Source of the DNA: Xenopus tropicalis
Taxonomy: Eukaryota > Chordata > Amphibia > Anura > Pipidae
Direction of reading: 5' to 3'
DNA: 64,000 nt
NCBI RefSeq assembly: GCF_000004195.4
Contig: NC_030683.2
Location: forward strand, 87,755,410 to 87,819,409
The notes below the pieces were generated by a model. That model searched no databases. It worked only from the letters and a program-made list of their open reading frames with translations, and was not told the DNA's origin. Below are positions 13,485 through 25,545 of this stretch, piece after piece; the stretch's first letter is position 1; each line of letters opens with the position of its first letter. Position numbers and translations under genes: made by a program.

Positions 13485-13662
13485 GAACATAACACAGAGT
13501 GAACATAACACAGAGTGAACATAATACAGAGTGAACATAACACAGAGTGAACATAACACAGAGTGAACATAACACAGAGTGAACATAACACAGAGTGAAC
13601 ATAACACAGAGTGAACATAACACAGAGTGAACATAACACAGAGTGAACATAACACAGAGTGA
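13485..13662. repeat. 16-bp tandem repeat, about 11 copies
   Basis: The unit 'gaacataacacagagt' is repeated about 11 times with almost no variation (one 'aatacagagt' variant). Because 16 is not a multiple of 3, all minus-strand frames stay open and give a spurious repeated peptide of 16 residues. The near-identity suggests recent expansion. Confidence 0.95.
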
Positions 13663-13679
13663 AGCATGCTAATGCAGCT

Positions 13680-13762
13680 ATGGGATCTGGTTGCAGAATG
13701 CTTAGGCTTTCAGATAATAGATCTTTCTGTAATTTGGAGCATACCTTACAGATACTAAAACC
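13680..13762. repeat. MITE fragment, CAGGTATGGGA family
   Basis: 'tgggatctggttgcagaatg', then 'ttaggctttcagataataga' and 'tctttctgtaatttggagc', are diverged versions of the first 80 bp of this family. Confidence 0.5.
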
Positions 13763-14534
13763 TTTTAGACATTAAAAATTATATCAGACTACTACTGGGT
13801 GAAAGATCATGCAAACTACTGACTACCTGTTTTTGCATTATCAAACTTCAAAAGGGCATTTAGAGGTTTTTGGAATGTTTGGAAATGACAGAAAAAATTA
13901 CTGTCCTTTGTGCCTTGTGCCAGCTTGAGAATTTGGTGCATGGGAGATCTGTATTTAACTCCTGCCAAGATAACAATTAAGTATAGGGCACCCTTATGTC
14001 CTCTTGTATTCCTTCCTAAATATCACTCAAGATATGGGCACGCCAGGTGACACCCATGTGCCATTGATCCAATTTGTCCAGGCACAACACGGGGTGTGAC
14101 ATCTTGTGTAGTGTAGCTCTACTATGACAGAACTAGAAGTCATTTATCAAACAGTTTCATTTTAAGGACTTTATTTGAGGTCTCCTCCAAGTCTTCTGCA
14201 TCATATTTTATTTTCAAGACATATTCCCTGCTGTTAATTGTGTGCAACTTGAGTAGAGTCTTTGGCAGAGAAGACTCAGTAAAGATAAGTCTCTTATAGA
14301 TATTAACTGCCTGAAGTACCTTCTTTCCCTAGATCTCTCTCTACTCTTTTTTTTTTTATAATGTATCACTCATGACCTGTAGGAAGATAGAATAGAATGA
14401 AAGAACAAACTTTAATCTCCCTGTTTGTCCAGTTTATCTAAAGAAATAACAAAAGTAGGTGGTGTCCAATGGGCTTGTGCTGCCTAGCATAGCATTACAG
14501 AGGAAAGAAAGTGTGCACACTGTCACACAGGGAG
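13763..14534. other. non-coding stretch, nothing recognised
   Basis: No supported feature. Confidence 0.35.
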
Positions 14535-14650
14535 ACCTTAAGGGCTCTGGCACACAGGGAGATTAGTCGCCCGCGACAAATCTCCCTGTTCGCGGGCGAC
14601 TAATCTCGAGTTGCCATCAGTTGCCATCCCACCGGCGAAAATGTAAGTCG
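14535..14650. repeat. MITE, GAGATTAGTCGCC family
   Basis: 'cacagggagattagtcgccc' near 14551 is followed by 'gcgggcgactaatctcgagt' near 14593, making a hairpin whose halves are the inverted ends of the family. The rest of the element is missing or diverged. Confidence 0.6.
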
Positions 14651-14774
14651 CTAAGATGGTGCCTAAAGCTTCAAAATGCTGTACGGTGCATGTCATGATG
14701 TCACCAAGCATGGTCATAAGCACCTGGAGGACCCAGAACCAGCGCAACCAAGGTTTAGGGAACACACTGGATTG

Positions 14775-14950
14775 GCTGTGCATGTTACAAATAATAAAAC
14801 AGTACCTTTTACTTGCTTCCAACTAAGATATAATGAATCCTTAGAAGCAACACAATCCTATTGGGTTTTTAGTGGTTAAATGTTTTTAAACCCCCTTAAG
14901 ACCCCTTATCCAGTAAACCCCAGGTCCCGAGAATCCCAGATAACAGGTTT
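14775..14950. repeat. MITE fragment, CAGGTATGGGA family
   Basis: The order 'acagtaccttttacttgctt', 'ccaactaagatataatgaat', 'cctattgggtttttagtggt' and 'aaaccccaggtcccgagaat' matches the middle and right part of the full copy at 23065-23363. Confidence 0.65.
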
Positions 14951-17340
14951 TGTGGTTCCATTATATGGTTTGTACCTTCTTTTCACTCCAACTTTTTTAA
15001 TCCAAAATATTTTCTCTCCTACTTGTGTATTCCCTCCATTTATATTAATATTTTCATTGCTCCTCACTTTCATACCTTTTTTGTCATTGTTTCTTCCCAC
15101 CCAATTGCACAATAGTACAAACTGTCTCTTCCTTTAAAGATCATACTGTGATTGGACACATTCCAGGAATGTTCAGATGCATTCCTGATTGGTCTTATTG
15201 TATTGCACAGTACAGGGAGGGATGCAAAAGGTCCTTGCAACCTGGGGCCATCCAGTATTATTTCACAGTCTATGCACTGCTGTAAGGTAACACTGAAAAA
15301 AAGATGCTAAATTACCAAAATATTAACCAGATTGAGAACCGAAACTAATCCCATGATCTAATATCTAATCAGCCGTATGCAGCCACTATGGGAAATTCCC
15401 CAGGAAAGATCACAACATTTTTTTCTGAGAAGCCACTCCTTAACCATATTAAAGAAGGTGAAACATGTTTATAGACTGTTTTGCACAAGTTAAATTACTA
15501 GTCAGTTATGTCACACTAATTGACTGGGATGTAAAAATAAAAATATAAAAGCTTAATTCTTTCCTAAGAATCCTTTAGCTTGAATATCAGTAACTCTGTG
15601 TAATTAGAATCATGTGCAAAAGTGAGCTGTATAATTACTATAGTTTCATTACAATGCAATTTCCACAGACCTGTAAAATATGTTACTGCATAAGCACTTA
15701 CATAGAATTCCGCTAGAAGAAATATGAGTATGATGTAGTGCTCCCACTCTGGCAGAGGTAGTTACCTACTGATGGTTTTGTCCTCAGGAAATGGACCTGA
15801 TGGGTCTCTGGGATTTGCAGCCCTCCAACAATTGTTAATGTCCCGCCTATTGAGGAATAATGAAACCTAAATACAACACAGATATTAGTTTTAAACAGAT
15901 GTAAAAAAGTAACAGCAGTGCCCTGTTTTTGGTGGTGCTGGACTCAAATAGATTATTGCAGGCTCAGAGTAAGGTATTTATGGAAAAGGTGTTTTTACTA
16001 AAGTAATAATAACAACACGTTGAACATTATGTTACAGCATGTGCAGTGGCAGCTAATCTGCTGATTATGAAGGCTGTAATGTCCTTCTCCATTGTTCTGT
16101 CCTTACGATAAGGCTAATTCTGTGGTTCTTTCTCGGTAGAATTGTAATGTTACCATTGCTTCACTGTTACAGAACAAACTAAAGCAAAGCTTGATGATAT
16201 CACCCCCTTGTGGCTGAAGGCAAAAATACTTTTATTTTCAGAAAAATATTTACTTTAGTAAAATGTTCAAAGATACTGTGAAAGTTAGAATAAATGTGCA
16301 ATGGAGAATAAGGCTTGGATCCCATGGGGAGCACCTCATAGCAGCATATGATGAAAATCTTATTTTTTCATTATAAGAAATGCTTACATATGAAACCAGT
16401 CTTTAACAATTCAATCTAAGTAAATCAGCTGGAACAAACATTTGGTATGGGTGGTCTCATGCAATTTTACAGGTGACTTCTAGTTTTAAAGATGTTCACA
16501 CCTGTGTTCCTGCAACAGCAGCATTTACATTATAATTGAACTAAAATAGGTGTTGTCCCAAAATCATCTTTTTGTATTTTAGTAAATGAATCATGCCGAA
16601 GTCATAGGGTATTTCCATGTTGTCCTCACTCCCCCCAACTCACTCTTTGTGGAGTGGCTATGCTTAAATAATGGGCCGGGTTCATTTTAGTGAGAAAAAT
16701 GTTTATCGCGTGAAAACTCATGGATGAGATTCAATTTGAGATGCAATTCAATTCACAAAAACTAATCTTAAAGTTTAGCACATAAAAATTGAAGTCTGTG
16801 GGAGAAAAACTGGAACTAAATTTGGAGAAAAGTTTTTTCTCCTCAAATTGAATCTTGTCCAGGAGATTTTTCGTGATAAACCATTGAATCGTGGAATTAA
16901 ATCTGGTCTAATATTTGGTGCACTTAAAGTTGAAACTTAAATAAAAAAAAAAGACTATGCAGCACTGCAGGAAGAGACCAAAGGGTAAGCAGTACAAGTA
17001 AAAGACAAATGACATGGTGGATTTTATATTTAAATTCTAACAGTCTTGTACATTACTTTATATTTGTTTTTGTTGTATTTGTTGCAATAACAATCATTAT
17101 AATTTTCATATTTATGTAACATCTTGAAAATGTGCTACATACAGGGGTTTATCATCGATGTACCATAGATAAATATAACCATTACCGCTTTGCCAAATAT
17201 CACCTTTACATGTTCTGATCTCCTGAGTGACCCATGCATTAAACCTTATATCATGTAATCTTAAAAATCTAAATCTGCCTTGATGTGATGCTTTCAGTAA
17301 TTTATAATTTAAAAAAGAAAGACGAACTTGCTTCCTACAC
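14951..17340. other. non-coding stretch, nothing recognised
   Basis: About 2.4 kb with no supported exon. The part around 16640-16920 has short inverted phrases (for example 'gattcaatttgagatgca' against 'cctcaaattgaatcttg') and may be another worn-out MITE. Confidence 0.35.
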
Positions 17341-17343
17341 TTA

Positions 17344-18125
17344 GGGGCTGATTTACTAATCCACGAATCCGAATCCCGAATGGGAAAAAATCGGACTGGA
17401 AACAAACATTTTACGATTTTTCGTAAATTGTCGCAACTTTTTCGTAGCCATTACGACTTGTCCGTAAATTGTTGCAACTTTTTCGTAGCCATTACGACTT
17501 GCTCGTAAATTGTCGCGTATTTTTCGTATTGAGCGCTTGTAAACGGTGGGCAAACCTTTGCGACTTTGCATGATTTTGGAAGTCTTCCATAGGACTCAAT
17601 GGCACTCTGCAGCTCCAACCTGGCCCAAGGAAAGTCTCCCATAGGGCTCAATGGCACTCTGCAGCTCCAACCTGGCCCAAGGAAAGTCTCCCATAGGGCT
17701 CAATGGCACTCTGCAGCTCCAACCTGGCCCAGGGAAAGTCTCCCATAGAGCTCAATGGCACTCTGCAGCTCCAACCCGGCCCAAGGAAAGTCACCCATAG
17801 GACTTAATGGCACTCTGCAGCTCCAACCTGGCCCAAGGAAAGTCACGATACTGAAGCTTGAATGAATCCGAAACTTTCGTACTCAGCACGAGGGCTACGA
17901 AAAAGTCGCTACAATTTACGAGCAAGTAGTAAGGGCTACGAAAAAGTCACGACAATTTACGAGCAAGTAGTAATGGCTACGAAAAAGTTGCGACAATTTA
18001 CGAGCAAGTCGTAATGGCTACGAAAAAGTCGCAACAATTTACGAAAAAATCGCAAAATACCGATCTTTACAAATAAAACACATTTGGACGCTTTTCGGAC
18101 ATTCATGGATTAGTAAATGTGCCCC
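17344..18125. mobile_element. Harbinger-like non-autonomous element
   Basis: The element has inverted ends GGGGCTGATTTACTAATCCA... and ...GGATTAGTAAATGTGCCCC and is flanked on both sides by TTA (17341-17343 and 18126-18128). A 3-bp TWA target duplication is the mark of PIF/Harbinger transposons, so the class is inferred. Its sub-terminal parts are rich in 'acgaaaaagtcg' and 'tttttcgta' blocks that fold back on each other. The centre holds five copies of a 52-bp repeat. There is no transposase. Confidence 0.75.
17581..17840. repeat. 52-bp tandem repeat, five copies, inside the MITE
   Basis: Each unit contains 'ctcaatggcactctgcagct' and 'ccaacctggcccaaggaaag'. Unit starts fall near 17581, 17633 and 17685, that is every 52 bp. 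Single or partial units of the same sequence sit in the related elements near 23.75 and 34.1 kb, so this copy has expanded. Confidence 0.9.
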
Positions 18126-18749
18126 TTAGTGGCATGTTTTCTGTTTGACTTATTAGCCATTTGGGGGTTTTATTTTTTTCTTTAACAACTGTTTTTTTTT
18201 TAAGTAGGGTTTGTCACAAAAATATTTAATAACACGTCAGCAGATTGTTCTAGGACTTTTTTCCAGCGACTCATGATAATCATGAGTAAGCCGGCTTAGC
18301 TGATTTCATGAGTCATGCCATTTCTGAAGAATACTGCAAAGCAGATGATGTACATTTTTTTATTAAACAGACACTATAAACAAAATATTTATCATTATTA
18401 TTTCAGTTAGTGTGGTATTATGAGTCATAGTTCCAAACACCTGTATCTTCTCACTGTAGTCACAAGTCACTATTAAACGTGCATATAAGCTAATCAATGA
18501 CAGTCCTTTCTGTTTGCTTCCTATTATACTATGGTCCTGCTAGGAAGGCTTGCTCATAACTCACTAGTGTAATCCTTTGTGTGGGGCCACAAGAAAACTG
18601 TGCAACTTTCCACCATACCTTATAATAAGAAAATAATGCACTGATATAAAAAATGATCTAAGCATTATGCTTTCCTCTCTCTCTGTTTTCCTGAATCTAG
18701 TTATATGTTATGTAAAATATAGAGAGATAATGTAAGAAAGGATGTAGGG

Positions 18750-19057
18750 CAGTGATCCCCAACCAGTGGTTCATGAGCAACCTACTCACCAATCCCTTAG
18801 ATGTTGTTCCCAGTGGCCTCAAAGCAGGTGCTTTTTTTGTATTCCTGTCTTGGAGGCAAGTGTTGGTTGTATAAAAACCAGGTGTACTGCCAAACAGAAC
18901 CTCATGTAGGCTGGCAGTCCACATAGGGGACTATATTAATAGCCAATCACAGCCCTTATTTGGCTCCCTCATGAACATTTTTCATGCTTGTATTCCTGCC
19001 CAACTCTTTTTACATTTGAGTGTGGCTCACAGGTAAAAAAAAGGTCCAGAACCCCTG
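18750..19057. mobile_element. hAT-like non-autonomous element
   Basis: The left end reads CAGTGATCCCCAACC and the right end AGAACCCCTG, an imperfect inverted pair of the kind seen in hAT/Charlie-type elements. The flanks are 'atgtaggg' (18742-18749) and 'atgtaagg' (19058-19065), an 8-bp target duplication with one mismatch, which fits hAT. No transposase is present. Confidence 0.75.
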
Positions 19058-19138
19058 ATGTAAGGCTATCCAACCTTGTAACTATTGTTAAATTGTTAAA
19101 AATTATAGACCCATTATTGTGAGAAAATGTTTTCTTAA

Positions 19139-19285
19139 TTAGTGATGAGCGAATCTGTCCCGTTTCGTTTTGCTTCATCATAAAATTTGCGAAACAACAA
19201 GAAAATTCTCAAAACGGTGAAAAATCTGTGAAACGCGTTTGCCGAGCAACTTTTTTGTCGCCTGCGTCTTTTTACAACAGTTGCT
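19139..19285 (+). repeat. MITE fragment, AGTGATGAGCGAA family
   Basis: It starts 'agtgatgagcgaatctgtcc' and keeps the 'gaaaattctcaaaacggtga' segment. It stops after a 'ttttttgtcgcctgcgtctt' block, so the right end is lost. Confidence 0.6.
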
Positions 19286-22200
19286 TCTTCTTGTTTTAGA
19301 TACTGTATATTTTTACAGCTTCTTGAAAAAAATCATCAAGTTCCTATTTTGTTAAAATATTTAAATGGAAGTTTTAACTGTGGCCCATTGCCATGCATTA
19401 TTCTGTTCAGGTATTAAAAACCACAAGCCTACTCTTATTGACAGCTGCTATTCTGACTCCTATATAAGAAAGTATGTCTTGCACTAGAGTGCTTTCATAT
19501 CACACTTGATGCCACCTATTTAGTTAGAGATAGTCAATTAGTATTTACGTGTCCTGCCTATTAGAACTTTGCCTTGTCTCTATAGGCTTTGTCACTGTTG
19601 CAGTAGCCTTGACAGAAAAGATGTGGGAGTCCAACACAGGAAAGTAACATGGAGGGAAATATTAATTTAAAATATTGAGAACAAAAAGAAGACCCCATAA
19701 AAATATATTTTTAGAAAGTCCACATTCTGCCTATACAAAATAGGTAAATATGTTTTTTTATTCCAAACTACCAAGCCACGAACTTAAACAAAACTTAGCA
19801 GTTGTTATGAAATAACAAAGGAAATAAAAAACTAGATGTGGGTCGTTGGAGTGTGCATCTGTACGGTATTGATGACTAAGTCTTCCCTTGCTGCGGGTCT
19901 GGGGCACTGCACTCTGTCCATCAAAGTGGTTTGGTGAGTAACTTTTTCTAATTGCAGCACCAAAACCTCTACTTTTTCGAACTGTCGCATAAAAAACCAG
20001 CGTTAAAAATTCAAAAACCTCTAAACTTTTGAAGCAAAGAAAGATCCTCCAGGGAAGAGACATCTGCCATTGACTTCTACGTGATCTCGGCAAGTTTTAG
20101 CTGGTGAATTGTCTGATTAGGATTTTAGCCGTTTTGTTGCATAGTAAATTTCAGATAGATTTGACTTCTTTCTGAATCAGAAAAAAAATCCAATGGTTAG
20201 TAAATGGTCGCCAGTGGTCAATTAACAATTGAAACCACAATATGCATAGATTTAACAATCTATGCAGCATTAGATGCCTCGAGATGAAAAATATTGTACA
20301 CAAAATAATCACGAAAGATGCAGAATGCAATACATTTTCTAAAATCCAATAAAATAATTCTAAAGTATTTTGCTTTTCTGCAAGTGAGATCATTCACAGT
20401 TTAAGGAGCAAGTTTAATAAAATGTGAGGCTTAATACATACAAACTCAACCACGTTCTATTCATTGCTAAGGGATTTTTAAAAGGGTATTTATTAAATGG
20501 TGAACTTTAACTTTTACCCACAGATAAACTTCTATAATCCCATAAAAATGAATAGAACGTGGGTGAGTTTTTATATATTAAGCTCTAAACTTGGTATGAA
20601 CAGAATTGAGAATTAAATGGATGAAAGTTTAATAAAATGGCTAAAAATGCAATAAAATCCCCAAAACTGCAAAACCAAGAATATGGTCTTTCATATTTAT
20701 AAAAATTTCAGACATTTCAATAAAAACTGATGAAAATCAGAAATCAGGTGGGAAGTGATCTGTAGATAAATGCCTGTGAATCAATCACTATTGCCAGTCT
20801 TGAGTGGTTGGTCAGTCTATCACCTACATTTTCATCTTGTTGCATTACACCTCTGCATCTACAGCCTTAGAGTGAAACTTGCTAGTCAGAGCAGCCACCG
20901 CTTACAGGATGACGAGATAGAAATGCTACGCAAGCACGTGGGAGGAAATCTGCTGTCTGGATCCCACTAACCTTCCTGCTTGCCGTGAATGTGTCAACTG
21001 CTTTAAACTATTTAAAAGAAATGTCAGTTTTTTGGTTAATACGTAAATGAAGAACTTTAGTGGCCTGATCAAGACATTAATTTTAAGTTCACTAAGAGAG
21101 TAGGTATGATAGAAAAAAAAACAAAAGTTATGATCATAACATCACAAAATTAAAAAAAAAAAAAAACACTTTAAAAAAGTGTTTAAAACTAAGCACTTTA
21201 ATAGAAATATCTTTTTCCCTCAAACATACTGTCATACTTTGGGATCGGTGCACAATACAGATTTTAGTCTAAATTCAGTCAGGCAAAGAGTCATTAGTAT
21301 AAATATGTATATGTCTCTAATGACCACCAGGTCCGAACTGGGATTTAAAACTGTGGTATTACACAGAGGCCCCAAACAGCACCTTGTAAGCCTAATAAAT
21401 TGTGATTGTCTATGGCATCTTACAGGAGCCCCTCTGGCATTTGCCAGAGTCCACAGTTTTTCAGTCCAGACCTGCTGCCCATCATTTAGGTATTACCTTC
21501 ATCCTCCTGGCCTCCTTTGAACTTGCCTGTAAATACCAACTACACTGGAGACTTTGGTCGGATAGACCTGCCTAGGCACCTGTTTAGGTTTTAACAGTTG
21601 GGGGTGCCACACAGGTACCTCTCCTGCCTAGCCCTAGTACATGCTTTCTTGCCCTAGCCCCAGTCTGAGAGGCAGGTGGCCAACTGGGTTGCCTAGGGCA
21701 GCCGGTCGGCTTGACCCACCCCTATTTCTAACTTGCAACTGTACTATGAGCAAGATGGTTTGTTTGTATCAGTGGGATTGTGGACTGCATCATTTTTTGG
21801 CCAAGTGATGATGGCAGCACCAGAAACTGTATAAAAATGCAATTTATCATATGCAAGTCATTAAGAGTGGAAAAAGCAAATGCCAATGCAGTGTTATGCT
21901 GCACAAATGACTGGTTGACATGATTTTTATGTCACATAGGACCCTTATAACATTACATTAGCAGTATAACTCCAGAGTCTTGCTGACTCAGAAGGAGGAC
22001 AGGTATTGGGATGGGACCAACTAGGCACTAGAGGAAGTAGAATCACCCGAACTGGGCATCTGGGTATTTCAAAACGTTCAATTACAGTCACTTACCTCTG
22101 TTGGCCGTATACTTTTGTTTATAATCCATTTACATTTTCCAACGTCTCCTAAGAGATGCAGCATCTCTCTGCTGCTTCATATAGAATGTACTGACTGTGT

Positions 22201-23064
22201 TATCCATTGTTACCACATCACTGCTCCAACATTCATTCTGTCAGACTGTAGATTGAAAGTTAGGTCTTTACCTTGGCCATCCATATGTACTTCATTCAGA
22301 TCTGATCTTTATTCCTAAAATAAAAATTACTATTATTTTAGGCAGCATCAGAAGGAAATGCTATCAGTTCTCTCAATAATCAGATCCAATTGGCCGGCTT
22401 GTGGCTTTCTCACTTTTAACTGTAACAGAAACCTAAAATATTGTGTAACTCAGGAAATTTTACACAACATTCTGGGTAACCAAGACTATAGCACTATAGC
22501 AAAGAGTCCCGGTGACCTAAAATGTTATGTATGCCATGAAAATTAAGCACCAAAGATAAGAATCTGGGTATATGTGTTTACACTTTGACTTATTAACCAT
22601 ATAATCAGCTTCTATTGCTGGGACATCAGGTGTTTTCTAAATTACAATACGGTTGCTCCCGTAGTGTAGCATTTGAAAAATTGCTTTTGCTTTAATAAAT
22701 AACGGAATGGTCATTCACAATATTAGAGGTTACATTGCCTGTGCTCTAATAGCATGTAGTTCCCCACAATTTATAAGCATTTATAAGTACCACTTTGCTG
22801 ATCCTCAGAAGCTAAATTTACTCTATTCTGATGCTAAAACCATCTTTGTTACCTAAGTTGATATCCTGTGGAATGATACACCCCTAAACATTATCATTCA
22901 GACATCAGATAGCTAAATATAGCCACTAGTGGCTCCACTAGAGTCCATCCAGGCATGGTCAACACTTGGAGCATCTGAAATGTATCCCCAAAGAATTACT
23001 AGCATCATGCATTTTTTCCAGGACTACTTGCATAGTCTTTCTTATTAGTTCTTGGGAAATAGTA
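19286..23064. other. non-coding stretch, few features
   Basis: About 3.8 kb without a supported exon. It holds an inverted pair near 20446 ('ccacgttctattcat') and 20548 ('atgaatagaacgtgg') around 20.5 kb, likely a small fold-back element, and an A-run near 21140. Confidence 0.35.
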
Positions 23065-23363
23065 CAGGTATGGGATCCCTTATCCTAAAAAACCCATTAT
23101 CAGAAAGTTCCGAATTACAGAAAGGCTATCTTCTATAGACTCCATTATAAGCAAATAATTCTAAGTTTTAAAAATGATTTCCTTTACTTGATCCCAACTA
23201 AGATATAATCAATCCTTATTGGAGGCAAAACAAGCCTATTGGGTTTATTCAATATTTAAATGTTTTTTAGCAGAATTAAGTTATCGAGATCCAAATTACA
23301 GAAAGATCCCTTATCCGGAAAACCCCAGGTCCCGAGCATTCTGGATAACAGGTCCCATACCTG
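23065..23363. mobile_element. complete MITE, CAGGTATGGGA family, TA duplication
   Basis: This 299-bp element begins CAGGTATGGGATCCCTTATC and ends GATAACAGGTCCCATACCTG. It is flanked by TA on both sides (23063-23064 and 23364-23365), which suggests mobilisation by a Tc1/mariner-type transposase. The interior includes 'gatcccaactaagatataat' and 'aaaacaagcctattgggttt'. It serves as the reference copy for the fragments elsewhere in the window. Confidence 0.75.
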
Positions 23364-23487
23364 TAATCCATTTGAATGGGTATAGATGGAACTGTGGTGT
23401 TTCATCCTAGTATGAAAATGCATACAAGCATTTTGGCATTCTGACACTGTATTTATTAAGATAAAAATATAGGGGGCCATTTACACA

Positions 23488-24008
23488 GGGGCTGATTCAT
23501 CAAAGTACGAGTTTGAATCCCGAAATGGATAAAATTCGGATTAGATACAATCATTTCTGATGATCGGAAATGTCACGAAAATGCTTACGAAAAAAATCAT
23601 ATTAGTCATGATAATATCGTATTGGCTATCCAAAAGTCACAAAATTTTCGTATCCAAACGATCGTAAACGGCGGGAAAACCTTTCTGACTTTGATCCTTC
23701 TGTGCATGATTTTGGAAGCCTCCCATAGGGCTCAATGGCCCAAGGAAAGTATCCCATAGGGCTCAATGGCACTCTGCAGCTCCAACCCGGCCCAAGGAAT
23801 GTCACAATACCGAAGCTTGAATGAATTCCGAAACTTTCGTACTTGTTGCGACAAATATGATTTTGTTGCACAAATTGTCGCGCTTTTTTAAGCAAAGTAC
23901 AAAAAAGTCATGCAAATTAATGAAAAAGTCGCAAAAAATACACACAGTACAAAAACGTATACAATTTTTTTGTATTCAGAAGCGACTGTACTTTGATAAA
24001 TGGGCCCC
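23488..24008. mobile_element. Harbinger-like MITE, GGGGCTGATTCATCAAAG subfamily
   Basis: It starts GGGGCTGATTCATCAAAGTA and ends TACTTTGATAAATGGGCCCC, an inverted pair. It holds partial copies of the 52-bp unit near 23720-23800. A target duplication is not clear. A second AT-rich fold-back stretch follows directly up to about 24240. Confidence 0.55.
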
Positions 24009-24592
24009 CAACAGTCAGATTTTTTACGGCTAAGTCCCAGAAAAAAAAAATCACGAATTTTTTTAGATTTACTGTGCAACAAAACTGCTAAAAATCTGAA
24101 TTCGACAATATCCCAGCTAAAACTTGTCGAGATCATGTAGAAGGCAATAGCGCAACAATTTTAAAACATTTTCTGAAGATTTTCCCCCTCGTGGATTTTT
24201 AAAATTAAAAAAATGTAATGTTTAAGTAAATCTGCTACATAGTGAACAAAAAGCCCAGAGTAGTTCCATTTGCTATTATACTATGGTAAAAATGAATGCA
24301 AAGAGCAGGTATTGCATATAGTTGCTTTCTAGTTAAAGACTGCACCCTCACTCGAAACTAACCTTCATTTTCAGTCATTTTTACAGTACAAAAAACCTCT
24401 AGAAAATGTCTAGACTGGAAATGTTTAACAACTCAAACTTAACTCAAAGTTAACATCTTGAAACTAAGAGCATACAATAACAATGAATAATCATATTTCA
24501 GAATTCAGGGAGTTTCTATAGAGGAAGGCAGTCTATGTGTAAAACAGAATTATGGAAATGTTGTGGTCTAGCCTGCAGCGTATTATTGCTAA

Positions 24593-24628
24593 CTATGTAA
24601 CTATGTAACTATGTAACTATGTAACTCA
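24593..24628. repeat. (AACTATGT)n, CR1-type 3' tail
   Basis: Four to five copies of an 8-bp unit. The same unit forms the 3' tail of the CR1 copies at 1.79 and 61.2 kb, so this is either a CR1 tail remnant or a microsatellite derived from one. Confidence 0.6.
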
Positions 24629-25137
24629 TTAGGGAAGATAAACTAAGAAAGAGGATTTAAAAGTCAGTTCTAACAATAGAAAATACTGTGACGTTCACAA
24701 TGGACCTTAAAACCAACAAGTCTGCTATAATACATTGTTAATTCTGTTGGGCTCTCACACCTGCTAGATATTTGCAGTCCAACTATGGTAGGCTATAATC
24801 CATGACCCAAATGTTAGAATATAGTTCTTATCAGGAATACAAATAAGGGGACAAGAACAATGTCCCATATTATACCCCACAAAAAATATTTTGCCCAGTA
24901 AATCAATTATGTGATGTGGGGATAGTTTTCCTGTTGTACAGAGATGGGTCAGTTACTTAAGTATTTCATTTACAATACCATATAGGTTTGCTTTAAATTC
25001 TAAAGAAAAGTGGATTTGGCTATTTTTTGCAATTTTTGATTGCCCATTTTGTCAGGTATGGGGGCTAATCAAAATGCATAATGATAATACTCCACCCCTT
25101 AGCCCCTGTTCTTTTACTGAGGTTCAGTCAAGAGTAA
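24629..25137. other. non-coding stretch, nothing recognised
   Basis: No supported feature. Confidence 0.35.
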
Positions 25138-25403
25138 ATCTGTTGCGCTTAGCTGAAAAATTTGCAAACCAATAGGAAAATTCCATGGTTGCATGGATTT
25201 TTTCATTGCACAGAAATTTTTTTGTGATGTGCATCTTTTTTGTCGCATGCATCTTTTTTTCCTGTGTCCGTGCCTATTTTTTACTCGCAATGAATTTTTA
25301 CACAACAGATTTTTGCTGAAGTTTCGCTAAACAATTTACCAAAGGTAAAATGCGGAAATTCTCTATGAATCTATGCCTGGCAAAAAAATTTGCTCATCAC
25401 TAC
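25138..25403 (-). repeat. MITE, AGTGATGAGCGAA family
   Basis: The right end 'aaatttgctcatcacta' matches the family terminus. Inside are 'tttttttgtgatgtgcatct' and 'ttttttgtcgcatgcatctt' blocks. The left end is diverged. Confidence 0.55.
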
Positions 25404-25427
25404 TGAGGATATAACTTTAAGGGCAGT

Positions 25428-25545
25428 GGCAGACAGGGAGATTAGTCGCCCTGTGACAAATATTCGTTGCCCTTGAGAGGAAACTTCCGAAGATTTTGTA
25501 GCGGGGCAACTAATCTCCCCATCTGCCACTGCCATAAGGCATTAA
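25428..25545. repeat. MITE, GAGATTAGTCGCC family
   Basis: The outer inverted pair is 'gggcagtggcagacagggag' and 'ctccccatctgccactgcc'. The inner pair is 'attagtcgcc' and 'ggcaactaat'. It is short and compact. Confidence 0.65.

Noticed and set aside
13392..13667. Overlapping minus-strand frames coding a repeated cysteine-rich peptide
   Set aside because: They are the translation of a 16-bp tandem repeat, which leaves all three frames open with the same periodic peptide. This is not a gene.
15730..15850. Possible exon with 'tcctcag' acceptor-like text
   Set aside because: No open frame of reasonable length with a matching donor, and no protein resemblance.
17581..17840. CRISPR-like array
   Set aside because: The repeats follow each other directly without unique spacers, and the context is a eukaryotic transposon. 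It is a minisatellite.
19758..20093. 111-codon minus-strand frame
   Set aside because: No domain pattern and no fitting splice partners. The region just right of it shows only AT-rich non-coding text.
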